From an uncultured Ferrimonas sp. (GTDB lineage Bacteria; Pseudomonadota; Gammaproteobacteria; Enterobacterales; Shewanellaceae), in the NCBI RefSeq assembly GCF_947489035.1, contig NZ_CANLCI010000018.1, positions 1 through 64,000 on the forward strand: DNA of 64,000 nucleotides. The letters are read 5' to 3'. The translations under genes and the position numbers were made by a program. Under the pieces are notes generated by a model. It was given only the letters and a program-made list of their open reading frames with translations. It searched no databases and had not been told where the DNA came from. Positions 52,916 to 64,000 of the stretch are shown here, in pieces. Position 1 is the first letter of the stretch, and every line of letters starts with the position of its first letter.

Positions 52916-53242
52916 ATGGTAAATGTGAATCAAGCCGCGGTGACTCAGCAGCCAGTGGTGGCCAAGTCCGCCACCACGCGAGAAGCTCAAGCGCAGTTGT
53001 CGCAGCATCAGCAACCCCATGCTGAGGCCGATAAAGTCACCCTAAGCCCCCAAGCGCAAGCCATTGCCAAGGGTGAAATTGAGCCGGAAGAGGGGTTGCT
53101 GCAAGACGCAAAAACCTTTACCTATGCCGCGCTTGGTATGGATCATCCGCAGCAGATGGAACAGATTGACGACGACGCTTACACTGCCGGTCAGGTGGTT
53201 AAGGCTGCCGCCACTGTGGTGGGCGTAGGCTTAATGCTGTAA
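52916..53242 (+). CDS. Small hypothetical protein, 108 aa
   Basis: Not recognised. The first 45 residues are Gln/Ala-rich and probably disordered, followed by DKVTLSPQAQAIAKGE, an acidic stretch (EIEPEEG) and a C-terminal hydrophobic helix (VVKAAATVVGVGLML). The start at 52916 follows AGAGAGG; the upstream ATG at 52880 lacks a site. A CRP-like palindrome is 94 bp upstream and a strong terminator follows, so it is a real single-gene unit. The phrase TLSPQAQ is reminiscent of flagellar FlgM-like proteins but too short to rely on. Confidence 0.65.
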   Translation: MVNVNQAAVTQQPVVAKSATTREAQAQLSQHQQPHAEADKVTLSPQAQAIAKGEIEPEEGLLQDAKTFTYAALGMDHPQQMEQIDDDAYTAGQVVKAAATVVGVGLML

Positions 53243-53255
53243 GCGAAAATCAGTA

Positions 53256-53289
53256 ATAAAAAACGGCGCCGATTGGCGCCGTTTTTTAT
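53256..53289. terminator. Bidirectional terminator, small gene / cysZ
   Basis: 15-bp stem with core AACGGCGCC/GGCGCCGTT around GATT, T-runs on both strands. Confidence 0.92.
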
Positions 53290-53302
53290 GGTGTTGTGGC
53301 TG

Positions 53303-54055
53303 CTATTCGCCCATGCGGTGTACTTCACGGTAGTGATCAACCCAATACGCGGTGGCGCCACAAATGGCTACTGGCATCAATATTAGGTTCAATACCGGCA
53401 CCATGGCGATCACCGCGCAAGTGGCACCAAAGGTAAAGGCACGCCAGCGTTGCATCTTTAGGGCGCCTTTCATTCTGGCGAAAGGCACCTTGTGGTTATC
53501 GAAGGGGTAATCCAGATACTGCACCGCCATCATCCAGGCGGTAAAGGCAAACCAAGCAAGGGCGCCGATCCCCGGCACAAAGATCAAAATCAGCAAAAAC
53601 AAAATGGCGCGAGGCAGGTAATAACCCAGTTTGGTCAGTTCGCGGCCAATCAAGCGCGGTGCGTCTTTAACCAGATCGATCATGCCGCCGCTGTTCAGCT
53701 CTTGTCCGGTGAGTTTCTTTTCAACCTGTTCCGCCAACAAGCCATTAAAGGGGGCGGCGATGAAGTTCATCACGGTGGTAAACAGGTATGAAGCACTGAC
53801 AACCACCGAGAGAAACACCAGCGGCCACAATAAGAAGTTAAGCCAATCGAGGTACTCGGGCAAAGTGCCCATCAGGCTGTCGATCCACAGGCTGAGCTGA
53901 TGAAACAGGAAGTAAAACGCCGCTGAAAACAGCACTAAGTTGATGCTCAGTGGGATCACCACAAAGCGGCGCAGCCCCGGCTGACGGATCAACTCTAAGC
54001 CTTTAAGCAGATATTGGACGCCACTGGCGCCAGCAGGCAAAACCGTTTGAGTCAT
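53303..54055 (-). CDS. cysZ: Sulfate permease CysZ
   Basis: 250 residues, as in E. coli (253). Four or more hydrophobic segments: LRRFVVIPLSINLVLF, WPLVFLSVVVSASYLF, AILFLLILIFVPGIGALAWFAFTAWMM and GATCAVIAMVPVLNLILMPVAICGAT. Conserved NFIAAPFNGLLAEQVE and QYLDYPFDNHKVPF confirm the family. It imports sulfate for cysteine synthesis, feeding CysK. It is divergent from smc across 141 bp. In E. coli cysZ lies between zipA and cysK, so this is the same neighbourhood rearranged. Confidence 0.95.
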   Translation of the reverse strand: MTQTVLPAGASGVQYLLKGLELIRQPGLRRFVVIPLSINLVLFSAAFYFLFHQLSLWIDSLMGTLPEYLDWLNFLLWPLVFLSVVVSASYLFTTVMNFIAAPFNGLLAEQVEKKLTGQELNSGGMIDLVKDAPRLIGRELTKLGYYLPRAILFLLILIFVPGIGALAWFAFTAWMMAVQYLDYPFDNHKVPFARMKGALKMQRWRAFTFGATCAVIAMVPVLNLILMPVAICGATAYWVDHYREVHRMGE

Positions 54056-54196
54056 AATCGCTTCACATCTAACAAATTAAAGGCTAATTGTGTTGCCTGA
54101 TATGCCACCGGGTCAACGCCAAGCTGTTACAAAATATCGCGGCAGGTGGTATTGTTGCGGCAATCTGCCCCCTCAAAAACGATTTCATCTCTCTTC

Positions 54197-57100
54197 ATGC
54201 GGCTAAAACACATAAAGCTGGCCGGCTTTAAATCCTTTGTTGATCCCACCAAGGTGGCCTTTCCCGATCCGATGACCGCCATCGTCGGCCCGAACGGCTG
54301 CGGTAAATCCAATGTTATTGACGCTGTCCGCTGGGTTTTAGGCGAAAGCAACGCCAAAAATCTGCGTGGCGACGCCATGACCGATGTGATTTTTAATGGC
54401 TCCACCGCACGTAAAGCGGTGTCGCTAGCCAGCGTTGAATTGGAGTTTGATAACAGTGATGGCCGGTTAGAGGGGCAGTTTGCCAGTTACGCTGAAATCT
54501 CCGTGAAACGGCAGGTTAACCGCGAAGCGCAGTCGAGTTACTTTCTTAATGGCAGCAAATGCCGACGTCGCGACATTACCGATCTGTTTATGGGCACTGG
54601 TTTGGGGCCGCGCAGCTACGCCATTATTGAACAAGGCACGGTGTCGCGCTTAATTGAATCGAAGCCGCAAGAGCTGCGAGTGTTCATTGAGGAAGCGGCG
54701 GGGATCTCCCGCTATAAAGAGCGCCGCCGCGAAACTGAAAATCGGATCCGTCATACCCGCGAAAACCTAGAGCGACTGGCGGACATTCGCAATGAACTGG
54801 CCAGTCAAATTGAAAAGTTGGAACAGCAGGCGCAAGCCGCCAAACGCTATCGTTTATTGAAAGGCGAAGAGCGCACCTTAACCGGTGAATTGATCGCACT
54901 GCGTTGGCGCGAGGCCGATCGCAAGATGGCGCGCTTAGCCACCCAAATCCAGCAACAACAGCAACGCTTAACCGCGCTGCAAGACAGTCTCAGCGGTGAT
55001 GATGCGGTGCAACTGCAGTTGCAACAGCAAAAAACCGAACTGAGCGGCAACGCGCAAACCAGCCAGCAGCAACGCTTTGCCTTGGGCACCGAAATCACCA
55101 AAATTGAGCAGCAGCAACTGCACGCTAAAGCGCGGCAACAGCAGGTAGAGAGCGAACAGCGCCGCAACCAACAACAACTGAGCGATGCCCAACAGCAACA
55201 ACAAGATCTGCAGCGAGCGCAGCAAGCCTTAGAGGGCAGCTTGCAGCAGGCCAACCCAATGCTGACTTTGCTTGGCGATACCGCAGCCACCATAAAGCAG
55301 CAATATCAACAGCTGGAACAGCAGCACGACACTGCCGAGCAGCAACGGGAGCTGTGCCAGCAACAGCAGCAACAAGCGGATAAGTTGCTGCATGAAATCA
55401 GTAGCGAGCTGGCGGCGAACAGGCGTGAACAGCAGCAAAAACAAGAGCAACAGCAACAAAGCGAACAACAACTGCAACAACTGTTACTGCCGCAGCTGCA
55501 AGACTCGTTAACGCAAGCGCAGCAGCAAAGTGACGGTGCCGATGGCGAACACCACGCGGCTCAGCAGCGGTTGCAGCAGGCGGAACTGGCTCACCAGGCA
55601 ATGGTGCTGCAGTTAACTCAAACGCGGCAACAGCAGCAGCAAGTAAAAGACCAGTTAACCGAACAGCAGGCGCAGCAGCAAGCGCTGCAAACCCTGATAG
55701 CGGCACGCCAAACCGAACTGCCGGCCGAGCTGGCGTCACTGCCGCGCTTATGGCAGCAGCTGCAGGTCGTGCCGCACTGGGCCGGTGCGGTTGAACGGGT
55801 GTTGGGTGAACGCTTGCAAGGAGTGATTGCTGCCGAACCGTTAGCGTTGCCCCAAGGGGCATGGCAATTCCAGTTGGAACCGGGCACCGCGTCAACTCCG
55901 GCAGCAAACAGTTCAAGAACCTGGCCATCGTTGGCACAACAGGTTGCCAGCCCTTGCAATCTCGCCCCTTGGCTCAGCCACGTTTATTGCGCCGCCGATC
56001 CCGCCCAACAACAGCAATGGCTGAGTGATTGTCAGCCGCACGAATCGGTCATCTTGGCCAACGGCGATTGGCGCGGCAACGGTTTTGTGGGCCGAGCAGG
56101 CAGCGCCACCGAACTGCCGCTGACCCAGTTGCAGCTGCAGTTACAGCAGTTGATGGCACAACAGCAGCAAAACCAGCAAGCGCTGCAGCACATCAACGCT
56201 GAACAGGCCAGCGCCGCAGACGCCCATGCCGCGGCAGAGACGATGTTGCAACAGCGCCAGCAGCAGTTACAGCAAGCGCGAGAATGGCAGCTGCAACAAC
56301 ACAACCAAATCGAGAAATGGCAGCATCAGCTGACGTTGGCACAGCAGCAACAGGCGCTGCTGCAGCAACAAACGGCGCAAGCCCAACAGGAACTGCAGCA
56401 GTTGCAACAACAGCAGCAGCAATTACAGCAGCGCCAACAACAGGCGCAACAAGGGTTGCAACAGCACCAGCAGGAATTGAACCAACGACAGCAGCAGTTG
56501 CTGCAGCTACGGCAAGATCTAAAACAGCAGCGGCAACAGCTGGATGACGTGGCCAGCAAGGTGCAGCAAAGCCAATTGCAACAGCAAAGCGATAAAGCGC
56601 GGCTGGCGGGCATTGCCGATCAGCTCTCTCAAGCCCATCACAACGTACAGCAGTGGCAGCAACGGCTGCACGATGGCGAGCAGCAGTTACAGCAGTTACT
56701 TGCGCCACTGCAGCCGCAACAACAGCAGCTGCAGCAGTTCATGGCACAACGTGCTGAACTTGAGCAGCAACAGCAGCAACAGCAACAGCAATTGGCGCAG
56801 TTAGAGGGGCGATTAGCGGCCATCAATGACAGCGCCCGTGGCCAGCAAGGGCAGCGGGATAAGATCCAGCAACAGAAGCTGAAACTGGAATTAGAACACG
56901 AAGGCTGGCGGGTGAAAGCGCAGGGGCAATTGGATCTGCTGGCAGAAAGCCAACTGCAGCTGCAACCGCTGCTGGATGGTCTGGATAGTGCGGTGCAGTT
57001 GCCGCAACGGCAAGCGCAGTTAAACCAAGTGAAAGCCAGCATCGAGCGGTTAGGGCCGATCAACTTGGCCGCCATTGACGAATTTGAACAGCAGCATCAA

Positions 57101-57667
57101 CGCAAGCAATATCTGGATCAGCAAGACAACGATCTGAGCAAAGCGTTAGAGATGCTGGAAGGGGCGATCCGCAAAATTGATCGCGAAACCAAAGCGCGTT
57201 TTAAAACCACCTTTGATGCCATCAATGCGGATCTTATAACGCTGTTTCCGAAAGTATTCGGCGGCGGCAGTGCCAGCTTAGAACTGACCGGTGATGATCT
57301 GTTGGAAGCGGGCGTGACCATTATGGCGCAGCCTCCGGGCAAGAAAAACAGCACCATTCATCTGCTCTCCGGTGGCGAAAAAGCCCTAACGGCGCTGTCG
57401 TTGGTGTTCGCGATTTTCCGCCTGAATCCGGCGCCATTTTGTTTATTGGATGAAGTTGATGCACCATTGGACGATGCCAACGTGGGTCGTTTCTGCCGAT
57501 TGGTCAAAGAGATGTCTGAAACTGTCCAATTTATCTTCATTAGCCACAATAAGATCTCAATGGAGATGGCAGATCGCTTAACGGGCGTTACAATGGCAGA
57601 GCCGGGGTGCTCACGCATCGTGGCCGTGGATATAGAAGCGGCTGCTGCACTGGCCCAAATCGAATAA
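54197..57667 (+). CDS. smc: Chromosome segregation ATPase SMC
   Basis: 1156 residues. N-terminal ATPase half with Walker A GPNGCGKSN (31-39), then a coiled coil, a hinge (about 510-640), the returning coil and the C-terminal half with signature LLSGGEKALTALSLVF and Walker B FCLLDEVDAPLDD. It organises and segregates the chromosome, presumably with ScpA/ScpB. The coils are exceptionally rich in Gln, with runs such as QQQQQQ, encoded by mixed CAG and CAA. ATG 54197 (MRLKHIKLAGFKSF) is the family start. Followed by zipA after 20 bp. Confidence 0.96.
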   Translation: MRLKHIKLAGFKSFVDPTKVAFPDPMTAIVGPNGCGKSNVIDAVRWVLGESNAKNLRGDAMTDVIFNGSTARKAVSLASVELEFDNSDGRLEGQFASYAEISVKRQVNREAQSSYFLNGSKCRRRDITDLFMGTGLGPRSYAIIEQGTVSRLIESKPQELRVFIEEAAGISRYKERRRETENRIRHTRENLERLADIRNELASQIEKLEQQAQAAKRYRLLKGEERTLTGELIALRWREADRKMARLATQIQQQQQRLTALQDSLSGDDAVQLQLQQQKTELSGNAQTSQQQRFALGTEITKIEQQQLHAKARQQQVESEQRRNQQQLSDAQQQQQDLQRAQQALEGSLQQANPMLTLLGDTAATIKQQYQQLEQQHDTAEQQRELCQQQQQQADKLLHEISSELAANRREQQQKQEQQQQSEQQLQQLLLPQLQDSLTQAQQQSDGADGEHHAAQQRLQQAELAHQAMVLQLTQTRQQQQQVKDQLTEQQAQQQALQTLIAARQTELPAELASLPRLWQQLQVVPHWAGAVERVLGERLQGVIAAEPLALPQGAWQFQLEPGTASTPAANSSRTWPSLAQQVASPCNLAPWLSHVYCAADPAQQQQWLSDCQPHESVILANGDWRGNGFVGRAGSATELPLTQLQLQLQQLMAQQQQNQQALQHINAEQASAADAHAAAETMLQQRQQQLQQAREWQLQQHNQIEKWQHQLTLAQQQQALLQQQTAQAQQELQQLQQQQQQLQQRQQQAQQGLQQHQQELNQRQQQLLQLRQDLKQQRQQLDDVASKVQQSQLQQQSDKARLAGIADQLSQAHHNVQQWQQRLHDGEQQLQQLLAPLQPQQQQLQQFMAQRAELEQQQQQQQQQLAQLEGRLAAINDSARGQQGQRDKIQQQKLKLELEHEGWRVKAQGQLDLLAESQLQLQPLLDGLDSAVQLPQRQAQLNQVKASIERLGPINLAAIDEFEQQHQRKQYLDQQDNDLSKALEMLEGAIRKIDRETKARFKTTFDAINADLITLFPKVFGGGSASLELTGDDLLEAGVTIMAQPPGKKNSTIHLLSGGEKALTALSLVFAIFRLNPAPFCLLDEVDAPLDDANVGRFCRLVKEMSETVQFIFISHNKISMEMADRLTGVTMAEPGCSRIVAVDIEAAAALAQIE

Positions 57668-57687
57668 CTACAAGGTATTGCGCCACT

Positions 57688-58731
57688 ATGGATGACATGC
57701 GTATCGTCTTTCTCGTTGTCGGGAGCATAGCGATAACCGCTTTGATGATTCACGGTTTCTACACCGTGCAAAAGAAAAAGCCAAAAGCCCAAAATCGTCG
57801 TACACCCGCCGTGAAAGCCAAAAAGGCCGCGCCTCGGGTTGCACCAGAGTTGGATGATGAGCCTGAACTCAGCCCGATCCGTGCCGTTGAGCCAGAGCAG
57901 CCACAACCTGCTCAGCCCAGCCTGCTGCAAGACGACATTGCCCCGATCCCAGAGCCAAAGGCGAAACCCGCCCGCAGCCGCAGTGCTGTACGCCGCGAAC
58001 CCGTTATGGACAGCGAGCAAATTGAATTAGGGCTTGAAGCCGACGCAGGGGCGTTGGAGTCAAGCTTAACGTCAGCACAGCCAAGCCAGTCCGAAGTGGC
58101 GGCCCCGATGGCAACCGCAGAGCCACTGCTGGCGTCGGCAGAGCCGCAACCCGAAGTTGCGGTGATCGCACCTGAGCCGGCGCCGGTATTAGCAACCTCA
58201 GCACCCACAGAGCCGCAATTCAGTGCTGCTGCCCCAGCGCAAGAAAACAACCCGGTTGCCGCTGACGTCGCCAGTGCAGATCCCGCTGAGGTGGACGCCG
58301 TTGCCGAGCCGACCGACGTGTTGGTGCTGTACGTGGTTGGCCAAGCCAACAGCGACATTCGTGGTGAAGAATTGCTGCCAAACTTAACCTCCATGGGCTT
58401 TAAGTTTGGTGAGATGGATATTTTCCATCGCCATCAGCACAGCGCCGGTACGGGGCCAGTGTTGTACTCGCTGGCGAACATGTTGCAGCCGGGCACCTTT
58501 GACTTGGACAACATGGAGCAGTTCAGCAGCGAAGGGGTGTTGTTGTTCTTAACCTTGCCAACCAATAATGATGCCCGAGTCGCGTTTTCAATGATGTTGG
58601 GCAACGCTCAAGGTCTGGCCGACATGCACGGCGGTCAGGTGTTGGACGATCAACGCCAGCCATGGTCTGAGATGGCGCGCGATAATTACCTGCAGCGCAT
58701 TCAAACCGCAGAAAACGCCGTTAATGCCTAG
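57688..58731 (+). CDS. zipA: Cell division protein ZipA
   Basis: 347 residues, near the 328 of E. coli. An N-terminal membrane anchor (MDDMRIVFLVVGSIAITALMIHGFY), a basic patch (KKKPKAQNRR), then a Pro/Ala/Glu-rich linker (about 45-210), and the FtsZ-binding C-terminal domain (about 215-347): LPNLTSMGFKFGEMDIFHRHQHSAGTG, YSLANMLQPGTFDL and LDDQRQPW. It tethers FtsZ to the membrane at the septum. It starts 20 bp after smc and is separated from ligA by a hairpin. Confidence 0.95.
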   Translation: MDDMRIVFLVVGSIAITALMIHGFYTVQKKKPKAQNRRTPAVKAKKAAPRVAPELDDEPELSPIRAVEPEQPQPAQPSLLQDDIAPIPEPKAKPARSRSAVRREPVMDSEQIELGLEADAGALESSLTSAQPSQSEVAAPMATAEPLLASAEPQPEVAVIAPEPAPVLATSAPTEPQFSAAAPAQENNPVAADVASADPAEVDAVAEPTDVLVLYVVGQANSDIRGEELLPNLTSMGFKFGEMDIFHRHQHSAGTGPVLYSLANMLQPGTFDLDNMEQFSSEGVLLFLTLPTNNDARVAFSMMLGNAQGLADMHGGQVLDDQRQPWSEMARDNYLQRIQTAENAVNA

Positions 58732-58750
58732 GTGGCACCCAATAGCAATC

Positions 58751-58775
58751 AAAAGGTCGCCTGGTGCGGCCTTTT
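58751..58775 (+). terminator. Hairpin between zipA and ligA
   Basis: 10-bp stem AAAAGGTCGC/GCGGCCTTTT (one G-U pair) ending in T-rich sequence. Probably a partial terminator that lowers ligA relative to zipA. Confidence 0.7.
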
Positions 58776-58785
58776 GTGTCATTAG

Positions 58786-60834
<2,049 letters not shown>

Positions 60835-60849
60835 CGGTTAGCGCAAATA

Positions 60850-60887
60850 AAAACGCCGTGGCAATTGCCACGGCGTTTTATTTTTTT
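60850..60887. terminator. Bidirectional terminator, ligA / TonB-dependent receptor
   Basis: Fully self-complementary 30-base palindrome (arms 60850-60864 and 60865-60879, core AACGCCGTGGC), followed by a T-run at 60881-60887. Confidence 0.92.
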
Positions 60888-60898
60888 GCTTATGTCGC

Positions 60899-63775
60899 TT
60901 AGAAGCGGAAGCTGATGCCACCGTATACGCGGCGACCGATGCCGTCGTAGATAGCAGAGTTAGCACCGCGAGGGTTCAACCAACCTGGAGGCAGTTTGTC
61001 GAACACGTTACGCATGCCCGCACTGATCGCCAGATTTTCATTCACGTCCCAGCCAAAGGCCAAATCGTGAGTGATGTTAGTTGGAACGAAAGCGGGGCTT
61101 AAGTCTTCTGGTGAGCCGCCACCTGGAGACACATCAAAGGTGGCTGAACGATCAACAAAACGTGTGGTCCAGTTGAAGCTCATTTCGTCTAAAACGTACG
61201 AAGTGCTTAAACGGCCCTGCCATTCTGGATCACCCACTTCGCCATTTTCTACGTCGATCTCATCCGGACGATCCTGGAATGAGAACAGCTCCAACTCTTC
61301 CAAGTAGTTCAGCAAGAAGTTGAACTTGAATTCACCAGGAATATCGAAGTTAGCGCCGTCTAAGGTGTAGAACACCTGAGCTTCATAACCGGAAGTGTTA
61401 CGCGCTGCTGCGTTCAAGTAACCAGAGCGAACCAAAGAGATATCATTGCTGGTTGGATCACGGTCAACCTGCGAACAGAAGCCAGAATCTGGACCACCGC
61501 TTGCATCAACACAGTTATCAATAACGTCTTGAGCATCAATAAACTCAATGGCGTCAGTGATTTCAATGTCGTAGTAATCCAGAGTCATGCTCAGATCTTC
61601 AACGAATGAAGGCTCCCAAGTGAAACCAACGGTCAGTGACTCCGACTCTTCTGGGGTCAGGTTAGGGTTACCGCCTGAAATCAGATCAATCGACACGTTA
61701 TCGTTGGCTTCAAAGCCTGCTGGGATCCCAAGGGCCGCACAGTTTGCCGCGCGATCTGGATCATCACTGATGTTATCGGCATCACATGGATCGTCGATAT
61801 TAGCAAAGCCCGGTGACTGTGGGCTGAATGCCTCTACGATGTTAGGCGCACGTACCGCTTCGCTGTAAGTGGTACGGATGCGGAAGGTATCCACGGGTGC
61901 CCATAACAAGTCAACTTTCCACGCATCAACGTTACCGGCGTGCGAGTAGTCGGCATAACGGTAAGCACCACCAACAGACAGCTCTTCAATAAAGTCTTTC
62001 TCTTTAATCAGAGGTACGCTGATTTCGATAAAGCCTTCAGTCACATCGTATTCGCCGTATTCATCCGGGGTTGCTGCGCCTGCCAGCAAACCTGATTTAG
62101 TCAGCTCATCGGTGATGGTTTCAGAGGTCTCTTCGCGGTATTCAAAACCAACGGCAAGACTGATTGGGCCGCCTTGGGTGTTTAAGAACTCACTGGTATC
62201 AAAGGCAACGAAACCACCGATAACTTCTTGGGTGATGCCATCTTCACGAGTGGTGTTGGCGGAAACGAAATCTTTCGCGGCTTGTGAGGCTTGGTCATAA
62301 CCAAATGGGTTATAAGCCACACAGTCGCCACCGTTAATGGAAGCGGCGCTGCCATCACGACAAACGGCTTCGCCGGTAACCGGATCGATGATGCTATCAA
62401 CCGCAGCGGCGAAGTTACCCGGGATCAGATCATTCAAGGTACGACGACGGTTATTGGTTTCACCGTAGTTGTAGAACAGGTCGTAGTTGAAATCGGTTTC
62501 GCTCAGGGTGAAGTCACCATTAAAGCCACCAACGAAACGGAAGGTTTCACGTTTGTTGTCGGCAGAGCGGTTACCCAGTTCCTGGAAGAACTTAGCCATG
62601 CTGATGCTGGTGGTGCCGTCAGCCAGTAGCGTTTGGCGCAGTGTGTCGTCTAAGAATGCGTTCTCTTCGACGTTGATGGTGACGTTACCAAAGCGGAATG
62701 AAGGCTGGAACTGCTGCTTAATGTCAGCGGTTACGTATTTCACATCCGAATAGAAATTAACGTTGTCGTTAAGGGCGTACTTGAAGGTGGTACCCACGTT
62801 GAATTTTTCAACGCTTGGGGTGATGTTTTGGTAATCGTTCAACTCAAAACAGTGGTCACAACCATCAGGGAAGTAACCAAAGGCAAAACTGTTGTTACCT
62901 TGACGATCTTGCTGCACGACAGGGGTGCCGTCATCCGCAAAGGTCCAGATAGAACCTGGGCCGCCAAATGGGTTCAATACGCCGTTTTCATCAATGCGTT
63001 CTGAAACCACATTCGGCACACGGATCCGATCCGCAATGCCATCGTCTTCGCCATTGCTGGCATCGTTGGAGATCGTGCCCCAATCGTCAAGCTGACGCAG
63101 GTCGTTGGCCATGACTTCACGTAAGCGCTCGTAGCCACCGTAAACAACCACATTGCCTTTTTCGCCGATGTCACCACCGCCAATAAAGCTAATGGTGTGG
63201 TAGCCATCATCAACACTTTCGGTTGATTCGCCACCGGTCACAGAGAACTCTAGCCCTTCGTAGTCGTCTTTTAAGATAACGTTAACTACGCCTGATACCG
63301 CGTCAGAACCGTAAACGGCCGAGGCGCCACCAGTTAAAATTTCTACGCTTTTAATCAGTGCGGCAGGAATGGTGGACAAATCGACCTGAGCGGAACCCGC
63401 GGCACCGGCAACGTGACGTTTGCCATTAACCAGCACCAAGGTACGCGAAGCACCCAAACGACGTAAATCCGCTGAGCTCACGCCCGCAAAGGCGTTACTG
63501 CCAGAGTTACCTACCAGAGTGTCGGTTGCACCAATGGCTGGGTACTCAGCCAGGATGCTGCCGAGATCAGGGCTACCAAAACGTGCAATTTCCGCGGCTT
63601 CAATGGTAACAACCGGGTTAGGCGATGATACTTCGGCGCGGCTGATCCGTGAACCTGTTACCGCAATACGCTCAACGCTTTCAGCTTCGTTTTCATCTGC
63701 TGCAAACGCAACGGTGCTTGCGCCAGAGCACAAGGTCGCGACGGTTAAGCAGATTAACGATTTCTTATAAGTCAT
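60899..63775 (-). CDS. TonB-dependent outer-membrane receptor
   Basis: 958 residues. Signal peptide (MTYKKSLICLTVATLCSGASTVAFA), a TonB-box-like region (ESVERIAVTGSRI), then the plug domain (PVVTIEAAEIARFGSPDLGSILAEYPAIG, LRRLGASRTLVLVNGKRHV, LIKSVEILTGGASAVYGSDAVSGVVNVILK) and a long beta-barrel ending in an aromatic strand (GGISFRF). The motif set is that of the receptors with iron-poor ligands common in Alteromonadales (oligosaccharides, peptides and others). Ligand unknown. ATG 63775 has the best spacing to GGAG; ATG 63778 is possible. Confidence 0.93.
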   Translation of the reverse strand: MTYKKSLICLTVATLCSGASTVAFAADENEAESVERIAVTGSRISRAEVSSPNPVVTIEAAEIARFGSPDLGSILAEYPAIGATDTLVGNSGSNAFAGVSSADLRRLGASRTLVLVNGKRHVAGAAGSAQVDLSTIPAALIKSVEILTGGASAVYGSDAVSGVVNVILKDDYEGLEFSVTGGESTESVDDGYHTISFIGGGDIGEKGNVVVYGGYERLREVMANDLRQLDDWGTISNDASNGEDDGIADRIRVPNVVSERIDENGVLNPFGGPGSIWTFADDGTPVVQQDRQGNNSFAFGYFPDGCDHCFELNDYQNITPSVEKFNVGTTFKYALNDNVNFYSDVKYVTADIKQQFQPSFRFGNVTINVEENAFLDDTLRQTLLADGTTSISMAKFFQELGNRSADNKRETFRFVGGFNGDFTLSETDFNYDLFYNYGETNNRRRTLNDLIPGNFAAAVDSIIDPVTGEAVCRDGSAASINGGDCVAYNPFGYDQASQAAKDFVSANTTREDGITQEVIGGFVAFDTSEFLNTQGGPISLAVGFEYREETSETITDELTKSGLLAGAATPDEYGEYDVTEGFIEISVPLIKEKDFIEELSVGGAYRYADYSHAGNVDAWKVDLLWAPVDTFRIRTTYSEAVRAPNIVEAFSPQSPGFANIDDPCDADNISDDPDRAANCAALGIPAGFEANDNVSIDLISGGNPNLTPEESESLTVGFTWEPSFVEDLSMTLDYYDIEITDAIEFIDAQDVIDNCVDASGGPDSGFCSQVDRDPTSNDISLVRSGYLNAAARNTSGYEAQVFYTLDGANFDIPGEFKFNFLLNYLEELELFSFQDRPDEIDVENGEVGDPEWQGRLSTSYVLDEMSFNWTTRFVDRSATFDVSPGGGSPEDLSPAFVPTNITHDLAFGWDVNENLAISAGMRNVFDKLPPGWLNPRGANSAIYDGIGRRVYGGISFRF

Positions 63776-64000
63776 CATTCTCTCCAATGTTTTATGCACT
63801 TACATGTGCAGACTTGAACTTAAATGACCTGCAGCACCCAGCGCAACAACAAATTGATAACTTTTCATTAACACCAGCAAAAAGTTCAACTATTAGCTCA
63901 AATATTTTCTTTGAGGTGGTTTTATTTGCATTGACGAAATGGCGTGTTAAACCAAAATGGTTGTTAATTTAAGACTGATTTGCTTTTTTTTACCCTTACC
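63776..64000. other. Upstream region of the TonB-dependent receptor gene
   Basis: 225 bp, AT-rich, without a gene. It has the short inverted repeat TGCAC-N6-GTGCA at 63795-63810. I see no clear Fur box. Confidence 0.5.

Noticed and set aside
54847-57075. Long minus-strand frames inside smc
   Set aside because: They arise because CAG/CAA-rich DNA has few stops when read backwards; products are Cys/Ala/Val-rich low-complexity strings without starts or family features.
63779-64000. Fur box before the TonB-dependent receptor
   Set aside because: No sequence close to the GATAATGATAATCATTATC consensus was visible.

Overview
The window is chromosomal DNA from a gammaproteobacterium. The best fit is the order Alteromonadales (Shewanella/Ferrimonas-like). 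This rests on an smc-zipA-ligA cluster (SMC rather than MukB), the yejM-yejL/yejK block, a FadE of exactly the enteric length with yafJ beside it, cysK-ptsH-ptsI-crr in the enteric order, and a malQ-glgB-glgX-glgP-glgC-glgA glycogen operon. Genus assignment is inference. There is no phage, transposon, integrase, rRNA or CRISPR array; most genes are ordinary core genes.

Layout. 1-310: a 120-bp tandem duplication running into tRNA-Ser(GGA). 420-5706: a small Cys-containing protein, a penicillin-acylase-family hydrolase, an Old Yellow Enzyme-type oxidoreductase with divergent LysR regulator, and a DUF1097 membrane protein. 6038-9423: tRNA-Pro(GGG), yejM (lapC, control of LPS synthesis), yejL and divergent yejK. 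9663-13770: a YjiH-type membrane protein with possible ArgR and CRP sites, a YbjQ-YbjQ-M48 protease operon, a DUF3622 protein and an unknown membrane protein. 14027-21256: fatty-acid genes fadE and fadL, both with FadR-like boxes (fadE also has a PsrA-like palindrome), interleaved with yafJ, a DUF3108 protein, an alkyltransferase-like protein and a cold-shock/excalibur fusion. 21338-24546: M15 peptidase, dapE, yffB and a divergent DUF1223 protein. 24605-28201: crr, ptsI, ptsH, cysK.

28499-40094 is an uninterrupted six-gene glycogen operon with overlapping or abutting genes: synthesis (glgC makes ADP-glucose, glgA elongates, glgB branches) and breakdown (glgP phosphorolysis, glgX debranching, malQ recycling of short glucans) are co-transcribed. 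40318-45748 holds a DsrE-family exported protein, a DUF4124 protein, a DUF5916 outer-membrane protein and a MATE exporter.

The least familiar part is 45789-50892: a tight four-gene operon (nucleoside-hydrolase-like protein with an altered active-site motif, two exported mono-haem c-type proteins, and a protein with a cysteine-dioxygenase-like cupin at its C-terminus) facing a LysR regulator at 51124. I do not recognise this combination as a described pathway and regard it as the best candidate for a new system.

52195-63775: a LysE-family exporter, a small unknown protein, cysZ, smc with extraordinarily glutamine-rich coiled coils, zipA, ligA and a large TonB-dependent receptor. Gene starts were chosen from ribosome-binding sites and family N-termini. 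Functions come from recognising family sequence features by eye; no database search was run.
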